In this document: positions 28,020 to 38,878 of the stretch, in pieces
Layout: each line of letters starts with the position of its first letter
Position numbering within the stretch: position 1 is the stretch's first letter
From: Ascaris suum
Lineage: Eukaryota; Nematoda; Chromadorea; Rhabditida; Ascarididae
DNA length: 64,000 bases
Assembly (NCBI GenBank): GCA_013433145.1
Contig: CM024178.1
Span: forward strand, 1,767,501 to 1,831,500
Direction: 5' to 3'
Notes under the pieces: model-generated
The model's input: the letters and a program-made list of their open reading frames with translations, nothing else
Told to the model about the DNA's origin: nothing
The model's database searches: none
Made by a program: the position numbers and the translations under genes

Positions 28020-29250
28020 GCGCTATTTTGCTAATCGCTATTTTTCTCTTACAAATTTAGGAAAACATAACAAAATATAAATGTATTTATCAATATTCTT
28101 CATTATCAATGATAATCTTTCTGGTCTATTAGGTGTTGTTAACATCAATGCTGTATGCTGTATTATTGGTTATTTTGTATAGAATGTTCTCTTCCAAATT
28201 CTCTCATTTGAGTTGTCATTTTGCATGCAAAATGTTTTTTTATTTATAACATGTAAACGTCTGCAATTTATCTTGTTGAATAGAGATTGTGGAGCTTCAT
28301 TTTTTTTTTTCGATAAGCTCTTCAGGAGTTAATATACGGGTATGGGCTTATATTTTGCATAAGCATATACTGCTCTTCATATACGATAAAGAACACCTTT
28401 GATTAAAAGCATTCATGATAATTATGAATTTAGGTAGCATTATTTTATGAAAGAGATTGAATGATTAATAAAAATTTCGCTAAGGGAAAATTTTATCTGC
28501 TGCTAATGAGTTGATTATTCGCTTAACTCAAATAGTTCTATACAACATCGTTTAATAATATGAATGATAAATAAAAGTGTTAGAGAGAAATAAATTGTGA
28601 GTATGAATATAATTTAATTTGTTTATCACTAAAAAAAAATTTTCTTTTTCTAAAATTAGAAATTCTTTGAATGTTTTTTTTTCTTTTCTTTTTTTTTTTT
28701 TTGTATTTCAACGATGATTTTTTGCTTAAATAATCGAACTTTTATTGTATAAATTATAAGCGTATTTAATAATAAAATTCTAATATGTATTTTCTTCTAG
28801 TATTCTATATGTAAAAGTCCAGAATAATAATAATACTGCAATAAATTCATTTATAACGTGGCGCTTTTTTCATAGCATTGCATCAAACGCTTAGTAAATT
28901 TGGCTTTAATTGAAATAAATATTTGTATTGCTAACATTTATTGAAATTATTGCAAGCTACCACAAAGAGGGTTTATAAGGAAGAATTGGTATTACTTCAT
29001 TCATACTTGTGAATTGATGATTTAAATTGAAAGGAAAGTTTACATTCAACTAAATTTACTAAAATCAATTGAATAATTGAGTTGTATTTTTTACCCGATA
29101 CTACTTCATATGTGATTTTAATTATTTTCATTTCCATTGCTAATTGTTTATTGTTTTTTCGTATTTCGAGACTTTTTGATGGCTATATATAAGCGATGTT
29201 TACCCAAATATCCCCACTGATTTTTCTTCGTGACAATTTTTATAAATACT
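28020..29250. other. AT-rich stretch, no gene seen
   Basis: Very T- and A-rich with several poly-T runs. No ORF above noise. Presumably intron or spacer within the plus-strand region. Confidence 0.55.
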
Positions 29251-29251
29251 T

Positions 29252-29276
29252 ATTGTTGTTGTTGTTGTTGTTGTTT
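29252..29276. repeat. (TTG)n microsatellite
   Basis: Seven to eight TTG units, read as poly-Gln on the minus strand at the end of the ORF next to it. Confidence 0.9.
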
Positions 29277-29314
29277 TTTTCGTTGAAATATTTCATAATA
29301 GTATAAATAACACT

Positions 29315-29604
29315 TACGAGAAAGTTTATAGTTGTAACCTTTAATAGATTTTCTCTCAAGTGGCGCTTTTGTCATTAGCAACGAATCAACGAGTAATGAG
29401 CTTGTTTTATTGAACTTCCCATTTATGCAATTTTCCAAAAAGGTTCCTATGCATATTTCAGCTTTCCCATCAGGAAATGTTCTCAATTTTGAAAATTGCT
29501 TGCATAACATTAAGAAAATATTGCATGTGATAGAACGCTTGAGTTTAGAATAGATAGTGGACAATGCGCAAAGCAATTTTTCGAGTATTGGACAGCTTAA
29601 ATAG
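29315..29604 (-). CDS. Candidate exon, unrecognised, strand uncertain
   Basis: A minus frame of about 95 codons before a strong donor (CTC|GTAAGTG at about 29314). It includes ALSTIYSKLKRSITCNIF and KAEICIGTFLENCINGKFN, with spaced Cys residues. A 72-codon plus frame (29331 onward, including VISNESTSNELVLLNF and ERLSLE with a stop) covers the same bases and is also plausible. No matching neighbouring exon was found on either strand, so this could equally be noise. Confidence 0.22.
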
Positions 29605-30289
29605 CTTAATTAGAATGAGGTGATGAACCATTAAATGGGCGCAAATGTCGACTGATGGGCCACAAATCAGCGCAAATGTCTGCCTTCATGTGGAGAGGAC
29701 TAACGTAAACACGCAAATAATCTAGCATGCGCCTTCAACTTGGCGCTTGGCGACTGTTGTTGCGAATCTAAGTATGCTTAGGGACACATAAATCCAACTT
29801 AAATGACAATAGGTTATGCATGAGCTTAGATATCAGTTTAAGACTATATAAGCATGAGGTCATGAGGTCGACATCAAGTATATACTCAAGCTTAAGTTGA
29901 TTTCCAGTCTGCAGTTGTATTTTCAGCATTGACTGAACGACAGTGTGATTTCGTTTCGAACACAACAAATAAAAATTATTTATATCATTACAAATGTATC
30001 TCTTTGAAGGGTTTCATCAACCAAAAACGATAAGGCAATAATCTAGTGGAAGAACTCAATGTTTCATTCATCTGAATCGCAGACCAACGGCTATGCTTTC
30101 CACTTAGAAAATGGAAGGTCGCGAGTTCGGGTCTTACTTATAGACGGAATCATTATTCGTCTATAGGCGATCGTTTAATTTGTTTTAGTGGACGTCATTT
30201 CAAAAATTACGATTATCTACAAGAGTTTGAGCTTCATTAACCTAGATTTGTTTATATATTGTTCATATATTTTCGTTTTTACATTTCAG

Positions 30290-31925
30290 GTGGAAATTCG
30301 TATACGGCATTCATTACATCCGATCATCATGTTTGAAGAAAGCTCAACAGGTCGCTCTATGTAATTATTTTGAGTGATTTCCGTTGATTGTATTCATATC
30401 AAAATTGTGCACTTAATTATCAAACGCATAGGAGTTATTCAAATATTGTTGTGTTGTAGTCTATAGCCTTTACCGCAATTATTGTCTTTGTTGATTGGAG
30501 CAGGCTGAATTTCAGTTCAAGTGGAAATCTTACTACGATATGAAGAGGTGTTTCATTAAGAATTTAGAAAATTCGAGCTCTAAAACTTCGAATGAACAAA
30601 TAGAGCTTCCATCGAAAATGATTTGAATGAATTTTTTGAAATATACAAGCAGAAGAAATTTAAAGAAGTGGCAATGTTCAAGGGTCCTAACAATTTAGGG
30701 CCATTATTTATCATTCAGATAGAGGACGAATGAAAAATTTAGCGAGACAAGTGGCTTAAAGCGCAATAGAGAAACGACTAAATTGGCACCGCCCATAGTC
30801 CAGAAATTCTTTCGAGATTTCCCACTTTGCGATACGTACTTGCTGTGAGCGCTAATAAGAAATCGCAAGCATCGATTCGCAACGTTGAGCGCGTTTCATT
30901 TTTCGATTCTCATGTCGCATACTTCATTTCCAGGTTTGTTCTCCTTTTCTTTCTTTTTTTTTTCAAGACCTGTTTAAATTATTTCAAATTATGCGACATA
31001 ACGTTGGGCATAAAAATGAAAATGAGGAAACATATTGCCAGACAGATGACACAACATACGTTTTGCCAAATGCACTTTTTCTATCGTTGTAAAGCTCATC
31101 AATACCGATATATGTGCCGAGAGAAAATGTCGTCTATCTATAGAAACATATGCAAAAAAATTTACATATGGCATGCACTTCATTACAATTTCTTTACATG
31201 ATGCTATTGATCGCCTTGACACTCTTGATGCATTCTCCATATGATCAAAATTATGGTACTTGAAAAATATCACATGGAAAACCTAGTTCATATCAATTAG
31301 CAAGATGAATTCAATTTTTCTCGAACTTGGAGGTGAGTTCCTTTTCTACTACTAGAGATGACGTTCATGACCTCAGTGCTATAATCGAGCTTGAACTATG
31401 TTGGAAGCTTCACAGTCATAATATCATCGAAGAGCAATGGAAATTTGCATTTTATTTGTTCTGCGTTCTGCAGCATAGATTTATTCTATAGTGAGCAATT
31501 ATTGGAAGATGCTTATTACTTATTGCCGATCCATTTTGGAACATTATGGACCTGTATGATTTCCTTATTTAGTTTGTGAGAACGTATTGCTGCAGAATAT
31601 TTAAAAATATTTCAACGGTTTTTTGCTTTTCGTAATTTTATCATGGTTTATGCAAGATCAATTACACAAAGAGGTCGAAAATTTAACTTTGATTTTGTTG
31701 GAGTCTCATACGCTCAAATTTATTTCGATTCTTATTGTAAAATTCTTCTGAGCTTTTCCGAGTTTCACCTCCCAGGAATATTTCAATTTGTCGATCATCA
31801 ATTTCAGTTCGTCACAAATGTATTGCATTAGAGATGCCAATATCGTTAATGCACCCATTCGTTCATCGTTCAAATTGCGGCTGAGTGATTTCACTCTGCA
31901 CGCTATTGCTGCTGTTTCGTATTGA
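30290..31925 (+). CDS. Unrecognised gene, seven phased exons (3' part, 186 aa)
   Basis: Exons: 30290-30350, 30504-30547, 30604-30683, 30804-30933, 31301-31332, 31492-31553, 31776-31925. Every junction has GT/AG and the phases agree across all six introns, ending in TGA, so the chain is very unlikely to be chance. Pieces: WKFVYGIHYIRSSCLKK, QFKWKSYYDMK, ENDLNEFFEIYKQKKFKEV, FPTLRYVLAVSANKKSQASI, RVSFFDSHVAYFISR, VSNYWKMLITYCRSILEHYG, and the last exon from EYFNLSIINFSSS to FKLRLSDFTLHAIAAVSY. It reads as a soluble helical protein, and I cannot name the family. The first exon listed needs two bases from an upstream exon, so the start is missing; 27801 may be it. Two AATAAA hexamers follow 95-105 nt after the stop. 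Confidence 0.72.
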
Positions 31926-32019
31926 ATGACTATTCACCTGAATTGTTGCTTTGTGGATGTTTTTTTTTTTTTGCTCTCCGTGTTCGTCTTGTTTTTATGT
32001 TTTCCCATCGAAATATTGA

Positions 32020-32035
32020 AATAAAAACGAATAAA
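32020..32035 (+). terminator. Tandem AATAAA polyadenylation signals
   Basis: Two AATAAA hexamers, at 32020-32025 and 32030-32035, lie about 100 nt after the stop of the seven-exon gene, at the expected distance for its 3' end. Confidence 0.6.
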
Positions 32036-32102
32036 GTAGTGTAATATCGATCATTACACGGGAATTTTACTCGTCACAAGATTTGACCGAACTACGATAA
32101 CG

Positions 32103-32549
32103 ATGTTCAATTTCTCTCCAGTTCCACAAGTTTTAGTAGCAACTGTGTTGTCTTGTGCGGTTGTTGCAACATTCTCCCTGTTTGGTTGCAACATGGTTCA
32201 TGTCGTTTACTTCGCCGTTTTCGTGTCTCTGTGAAGCTGTGCCAACACAACAGTCTAATTACCAATATTGAGAAGCGGTCGTCTGGCTTGGAAATTTCGC
32301 ATCTTCTCGAGTAAGCTGAAAGACCGTATTTATGACTTGGAAGAGATAGTACTGCTTGGAACGATCAAGTTTTGGAAACGCAGAAAGAATGAACCAATGA
32401 TGAGCGTTTCTTGAAGCGTTTCAGAAGTCTATCAGGAGAAGATGAAGCAAAGATCGGAAAGACTAGTGGAAGCGATGGTGAAATCGTTGAGATTAAACGA
32501 GAAATATCCACCCAGATTTGTGAAAGGGCGCCTGGAACTCTTTTTTTAA
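32103..32549 (+). pseudogene. Single reading frame broken by three stops
   Basis: One frame runs from an ATG at 32103 to a TAA at 32549, with internal stops at 32232 (TGA), at about 32256 (TAA) and near 32406 (TGA). The pieces look like protein. The first is hydrophobic (MFNFSPVPQVLVATVLSCAV and onward). The next includes RLAWKFRIFSSKLKDRIYD and EEIVLLGTIKFWKRRKN. The last is YQEKMKQRSERLVEAMVKSL then NEKYPPRFVKGRLELFF. Coding character kept in the same frame across the stops suggests a decayed intronless copy or mobile-element ORF. The last piece could instead be a true exon after the TTTCAG at about 32432. No family recognised. Confidence 0.4.
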
Positions 32550-34081
32550 CCTGTTTGCTAAAGGTCTATCGATTCACCATGCTGTCTGTACGCCATAGCA
32601 AATTTGAAAACGCATATCAACCGCAGAAATGAATGTACAAAGTGCGGCTCGGAAGGGTCGCATTTTTTGAGATGATATCTGCTCACTGCCGCAAAGATCC
32701 ACACTTTTAGAGCATGAAGGTTCTGCTGTCTAACTCCCTATCCTCATTTCTACATGACAGCGATATTTTATGGGGGGAGAGGTGAGGGTATCGCGTTTTG
32801 TAAAATAACGACATCGCTAGAGTTTCCATGGTCAAGGATTGAAAAATTTTGTGGATCTAACAATCTCAAAGGAGGATACTAAGTTCATCAACACAATTGT
32901 CGCTTTTTGATAAGCTAGTTGCATGCATCTGTTTCATTCTTGAAATCTACACTTGCGTATTCCATCCTTCAATTTCTATATCTGAATCCACCAGATTTCA
33001 GCAACTAGACGATGTTAGATGTTAAGTGACGCTGTTCTAAGTGATTCTCTAAATCAATTGCAATGTCATTGCACACATTTGCAATATTTATTAAAAACTT
33101 AAAAAAAAATGCAATTTTTGAACACGACAAAAGTACATATTGAACAATTGAACAATTATAATTGTTTTATTATAGCTATTTATATCTAAGCATAATATAT
33201 GAGAAATAAACAAATTTTTATATATTATCTTTTTTTTTTCATATTTCACGGATTTTCTACATTATACTTTTTTTTTCATGTGCTATTCATGTGTTGTCGT
33301 ATATGAGTAGATGACCGAAGAAAATATAATATAAAGATATAGAAAGTTGAGAAAAAAAAATTAAAATTAGCAAACGGAAAATCTATTTTGCAATTTCATT
33401 GCAAAATATTCAAAAAAAAAACGCAACAAAGATCATTTACAAGACATTAATCGTAAATGTTTTTTCTTGATTTTATTGAGTTAAGAGTAAATTTTATTTG
33501 ATGATGAGTTGAATTGGATTTATTTCATTGCAGTAATTTATTTCATTGCGGCTAAAAAACTGCAAACATTACAATGCTTGAAAATATTGCATTTTTTTTG
33601 CAAGATGTTTTTTTTTCTGTTGCATTTTATGGTGGTTATATTTTAACAAGATTTATGATAGAAGATGTTGCAAAAAAATAAGAAAAAAAAACGAAAAACT
33701 TGCATTTTTTATTGACAATATCAAATAAGCAGCATTGCGATGGAGCGCTGCAAATTTTAAGCTTCAAGCAGCTTGATTAGCATGTTCCGATTTCTAGACA
33801 CTTTTGTAGAATCAATTTCCGGTGGCAACTGCTGATGAACCAATAAAATTCGATGAGTTTAACCTACGTAAAGACAACCCTCCCTATCGTATTTCATCTT
33901 GATACCAATATGCCAACGAAGCAATATATGCGTCAATTCAGGGAGGGATCGTGGTATCAGAAGGAGGCAAAATAATCTGTGTGCATATCCCAACGATTGT
34001 GTATTAATTTAATATTGGTTGCATCATTAGAAACGAATCGTTTGCAGAAGATTAGTTAGAAGAAGCGGTCGGATCCGTATT
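32550..34081. other. AT-rich stretch rich in TTGCAAT words
   Basis: No gene seen. From about 33050 to 33740 the sequence is dominated by poly-A and poly-T runs and by repeated CATTGCA, TTGCAAT and TTTGCAA words. Confidence 0.5.
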
Positions 34082-34260
34082 TCATTTCTTATAGGTGATG
34101 TGACACAGCGGTTGATCAAATGAAATGAATCGAGGAGAACCATTTCCATCGATGCGCTTCTTCATTGGCTTCACTTTTACCATTGAGATAGCTCTCGCTT
34201 CTTGCTCGTAGAGCATTTTTAACGTGTGACCGCCATAATCACCGGGCTGTTCTTCCAAAC
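34082..34260 (-). CDS. Terminal exon of an unrecognised gene
   Basis: Minus-strand exon starting after the acceptor CTTATGTGCAG (begins at 34260, needs one base from the previous exon) and ending with TGA at 34082. It encodes 58 residues, including LEEQPGDYGGHTLKMLYEQE, ISMVKVKPMKKRIDGN and PRFISFDQPLCHITYKK. Codon choice and composition are clearly protein-like. I recognise no family and could not find the preceding exon, which should lie to the right. Confidence 0.5.
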
Positions 34261-34469
34261 CTGCACATAAGCTTACCCTAATCCAGCCCACCAGTCCACA
34301 ATTCACCGCAAGAAACCACCGGAGAGAGAAAGATATGAGATGTACGATGGTAGCGGTGTGATCATGCTTTATGCTTTATGTGGAAACCTGTTAGAAGTCG
34401 GAAACTTCGGAGGCCTTCGAACATATAAATTCAGGATAATTTTGATTAGGCTTTTGTAAGTTTCCCTAG

Positions 34470-34557
34470 TGGAAAGAAACTTCGGGAAGTGTGGGGAAAA
34501 GTGAATCATTTCTGGAAACTCGGGAAAAAACGTTCGATAGACTTGAAGAAGAAATGA
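34470..34557 (+). CDS. Weak candidate terminal exon
   Basis: After TTTCCCTAG, one plus frame reads GKKLREVWGKVNHFWKLGKK and stops with TGA at 34557. It is short, basic and unsupported by any partner exon. It may be a chance frame. Confidence 0.2.
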
Positions 34558-36239
34558 GGCACAAATGAAAAACGTTGGAACGTCGAAATCGTCCTGGCAT
34601 ACATTTATGTGGATATGTGCACCTGTTTGGCCGATGATTTCGACTCAGAAACTACTTCAGCTATAGTCGGGAAATTTAGTGCATATCGTAGCATGGCTCT
34701 CTCATCGATTTTCCGTGTTGATCCATCGACTTGGGCGTTGTGAACATTTGAAAATGAAAAATTAGATTGCGTTTTATGCTAGCGAGAATTTCGCGCTTAT
34801 ATCTGCATCAAATCATAGAACAGCGAATCTTTCATCATCATAGAGTTTGCAAAGGAACAATTAGATTAGTTGAAAGGATTATTCAGCATATTTTATTTCT
34901 TTATTGAAAAACTTACGAAACTAACCTTTCCGGATTTTCCTGCATTGCAGAGGCCTCCGATGATGTTTCCAAGTCCTATATCATTGCCGCTAATCTTTTA
35001 TTTTCGCAATATATAGAAGCCGGAATATTTGCGTTGTTTTAGTGAGAAAGAGGTAGTAAGAAATGCTGCAAAATATGACATTTTGCAGCTAAAAATGAGA
35101 TCGTATTATCTTGGTTTGAAGAAATCGCAATCAAAGTGGCTGCAAAAAATAGTTGCGAAATATGACAGACAATAAGACATATGCTATATAGGACATATTT
35201 TTAGCTGTTTTGATTATTCAAATTTTGTGAATGCTTTTTATTTGAATATGGCTGAGTGCCAAACATGCTTACATTAGTCTCTGATGATTTGTTGTTGTTT
35301 GTTTTTTTTTAATTTGCTTAATTCTCTCAATTTTTTTTAAATCACCATTATCACTTTCGTGGTCAATTTATGTAAAAGCTCACTATAACAATATTATACC
35401 TGAGAACTTTTGTTTATCTCGGTTTATTTGTTTGCTTTTTTTTTTTGCTCGACAATTCTTTTATTAACCAAGGAAATTTTAGTGAAAAGAGTTGATAGAT
35501 ATGTGTAACACCACCATAACGTAATTTAGAATTTAGAATTGAATAATATGAATGAAATCTATGGATTTTTTTGTTTTTGAATTAAAATCGAAACAAAATA
35601 TTACACTTGAGAAGTTATCTTTTCGCTCACTAAATGATGATCTCTTCAAAAAATTTTTCACGCGTAAATTTAATAGAACTCATAATTATTTCTTCAAAGC
35701 TATAGTTGAAAATGTTCAATAGCAATGAAATAAAATATTCGTTGAAATTTTTAACGAATTAAATTAAATTTTTTGCAATAAATATTTTTTAATTTATGAA
35801 TTCAATTATGAAGTCATATTGCGGGCGGGGGGGGGGAAAATTTTTTTTTCAACTGAAAATTTTCAACAATTTTTTTCGACATTATTTTTTTTTCAATATT
35901 ATAATTTTTTTTTTGTTAATAGATTGCAATATAAGTTCATAGCGTTTTTTTTTTTGAATATGAAATTTCTCTTTTTAAAGTTTTCTTATAGTATAATGTA
36001 GAATTTTTTTTCAATTGCAATTTTCTTATTGCATATTGTAGCTCTCTCTCTCTCTTTTTTTTTTTTTTTTCTATATACCGTTCTTTTTAGATTTTCTGTT
36101 TTAATTGAATATGCAAATATTTTCGTTTGCTTCAAATTATGCAATGATATGTTTGGAATGAATCACAGTAAATATCATATATTATATTTGGAACTTTGTT
36201 TCTGAGAGTGCTAAGATCACTGAAGACGTCCGTTAAGCT
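34558..36239. other. AT-rich stretch, no gene seen
   Basis: Mostly poly-T and poly-A rich sequence with a G run at 35822-35836. The one frame above threshold, at 35819, is composed of Phe-rich noise. Confidence 0.55.
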
Positions 36240-37190
36240 TAGAGAGAAGATTGTATTGCCGACTCAATGGCTTGCAAGTGGTTTTAATGGTTCAAAGAGG
36301 GTAATTTTCAACCTATAGGAAGCTTTTTGTTCCTGAACTCCGACTGGATTTGGTGAAGATCAGCTAAACGCTTTGACCCATAAGAATTCTCATCAAAAAG
36401 CTGCTAAACTAGCTGAAGAGATGGAATGCAACCATATTTTAGTCGTTCAACATCTGCAATCTATGAGGAAAGCATTAAAACTCGGTGACTCGGTGATGCC
36501 ACAAGAATTGAATCCTAATAACGAGACTCTGCCTATGCTTCTGTATTTGCTCGCTGCAAACTTCGCTAGCTTCATCATATACCTTATTAGAACTATTCAT
36601 CACAAGCAACAAGAAACGATGTCTATACCTTCATTCGACGCAGATAAAGGAGTGGGCGAACGCTGACAAGCAGGATGTACTATGAACTAATCCAAACGTA
36701 TCTTTGGCAGACAGTGCCGTTAGCTGGTGGGATTCGGCAAGTACCGTCACTTTCAACTACCTCCAAAAAACCGGAAGTCGCTAATCAAATCCACTTTGAG
36801 CTTCTGTGACAACTAGCAGAGGCAATTGAGCAGAAGCAGCTGAACCGCTTTCCTGAAGCGATCCTGCAACACAGGAAAAGCTAAAGCGCCCACATCAAAG
36901 CTTATGAAAATGCTGCTCAAGAGCTCGGCTAGAAGATTCTGCCGTTGCGGCCGCAGTCTCTGGATTTCTCCCCATCACATTTCCACCGTTTCCACTCACT
37001 CTCCAGCAATCTGCGTTCGTTCGCCATGCTTTAACAAGGAAGAGAAGATTTACAAAATTGGCTAACCAATTTGTTTGCCCGTAAATCGGTGCAATTCTTC
37101 CATAACGAGATTGAATGATTGCCCACCCAACAGGAAAACATTATGAATTTTGAAGGAAAACGCCTAAAAGATTGATTCCTTACTCCGAGT
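36240..37190 (+). mobile_element. Decayed mariner transposase
   Basis: Conceptual translation over several frames follows a mariner-family transposase from N- to C-terminus. A WFKEGNF remnant of the first helix-turn-helix region comes first. Then comes the longest intact piece (36373-36666), with HQKAAKLAEEMECNHILVVQ, HLQSM and MPQELNPNNE, matching the second helix-turn-helix and the WVPHEL linker motif. MYYELIQ and QLAEAIEQKQLNRFPEAILQH follow, then AHIKAYENAAQELG, LPLRPQSLDFSPSHFH (the YSPDLAPSDYH region) and a C-terminal FFHNEIE block. Internal stops and frameshifts are many, and the catalytic HDN motif has become HRKS, so it is dead. Terminal inverted repeats were not identified. Confidence 0.85.
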
Positions 37191-37268
37191 ACTTAGTTTT
37201 TTTTGTCATAAACAAATAACGTTGAAAAAAAAATTTGAAAAAGCGCTAAGAAATTTGTATTTTAGCCG

Positions 37269-37317
37269 AATAATTCATGCAGAAAATCGATGTGACTGAT
37301 CTTCTGCATGAATTATT
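37269..37317. repeat. Perfect 16-bp inverted repeat
   Basis: AATAATTCATGCAGAA (37269-37284) is exactly complementary to TTCTGCATGAATTATT (37302-37317) across a 17-nt loop. It lies about 80 bp after the mariner remnant and is followed by TTTGCAA-rich sequence. Confidence 0.88.
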
Positions 37318-38718
37318 TGCAATTTGCAAAGTTTGCAATAACAAATTTGCAAAAAAGCACATATTGTGCGGTCATTTTAATGCATCTAAGGCTTATTTCG
37401 CAATGTTAGCATTCGATAAATGCTATTAGTGTAATAATTTTGCATGCAAAACGTTTTTAATATTTGTTTTTGACAAAAAGCCTAATGTATAAAAAAGTGG
37501 AAAACGATAGAAGATGGAGAAAAAGGTAGAATTCATAAATTCATCGAATTGAAGTTTTCCTGGAAGAGGAGACGTCTACATTGTGGAAAAAATATTTTAT
37601 CCAGAAAGATACCCCAATATCCGTGAAAAGAAAAACTTCTTTTATTTGGAGAAAGCATAAAATACGTTAAAAAATAGCCGTATTCGTGAAATGGAGTTCT
37701 ATGATAATTGCACGCAAGCGCACGTCGAAGTTGCAAGATGAAGTAAAAAATTCTGCAAAATTATCACTAAAAAACTACTTTCTAATATTTGCAATTTGGG
37801 GTCTACTTTCTTCAAGAGGACAATACCATGAAAGCGAATAAGGTGGTCGCTGCAGTAAATCACCACGGATTGATGAATATTTCTAGGAAGTAGGGCGATA
37901 GTTCCATTTCAATTTCCTCTCCGATCTTCGCGTCCTCGTCTCGGTAACACTAATTCGTAGACCATATATTCAAAAAGGTATCATGTTTGCGTTAACTTCC
38001 GGATCTCACTAAGTGCAATATTATGCGCTGCAAATTCCATATTATTTTATGTTAGTATGAGCAATGTTGTATTGTTCTTTAACCTTTCCATACGTCCATT
38101 GTTTATATTGTACTTGCCCACTTAAAATCCAGATACGCTGTATCATATTTTTGCATTTAAATTGCAATGCAATGTTTTGTTTCCAATTTTTCTTATTGCA
38201 ATAACATTGCATTTAGGAAGATTGTGGTCAACATAGCAATATGATAGGCTAAGATGACACTAAAAGCTTAAGAACGCTCTATAGATGCTGAGGAATATTT
38301 AAGCATGCAATTCTGATGATCACCTGATGGTCATCGTATTGCAATAGTCATCCAATTGCAATTAAAATGCAACTTTTGCACTATTGCATTTTTGATTCTT
38401 AGCTTCACTTTTAATTTTTTTTAGTTTTTTTATCGAATAGTGGAATCGAATAAATACGATTCATACAAATTTTTATTTTCCACCAATAAACTTTGAATTA
38501 AATTTCGAAGGCTTTCAACTATTGCGTTGAAGTAGTAGAAGAAATGATAAACAACGTATAAATTGAAATTCTTTCATGAAATCAAGCTTTTAGAGTGCAA
38601 TAGTTTCCCTTGGGAATGAGGAATGCACATCTTTGCCTTTTGCTAAGTTGCATTGAATTTTGCAATCGCTTAAGTTAGCCCTTTTTTTGTGATGAAATCG
38701 GCTTTCCGATCATTTGGA

Positions 38719-38811
38719 ATAGAAATCCATCCAGAATGGTAGACGTGGAATAGAAACTATCCGGAATGATAGGCGTGCAGTAGAAACCCAACCGAATAGT
38801 AGATATAAAAG
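38719..38811. repeat. Diverged minisatellite, three units of about 31 bp
   Basis: The unit, approximately TAGAAACYATCCGGAATGRT followed by AGRCGTGSA, is repeated three times with substitutions between about 38719 and 38811. It lies immediately left of a perfect inverted repeat. Confidence 0.75.
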
Positions 38812-38824
38812 GGCGAAAGCGGAT

Positions 38825-38878
38825 TTGCTTTCCTTCTTTTCTTTACGAAATACATTATAAAGAAAAGAAGGAAAGCAA
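38825..38878. repeat. Perfect 21-bp inverted repeat
   Basis: The left arm (38825-38845, polypyrimidine, TTGCTTTCC at its 5' end) is exactly complementary to the right arm (38858-38878) across a 12-nt loop. The arms are purine/pyrimidine segregated. Confidence 0.9.

Noticed and set aside
31706..31894. Minus-strand frame with helical character (NLNDERMGALTILASLMQYI)
   Set aside because: The same bases carry the phased last exon of the plus-strand gene (31776-31925), which fits six upstream junctions. The minus frame has no in-frame acceptor and is a shadow.
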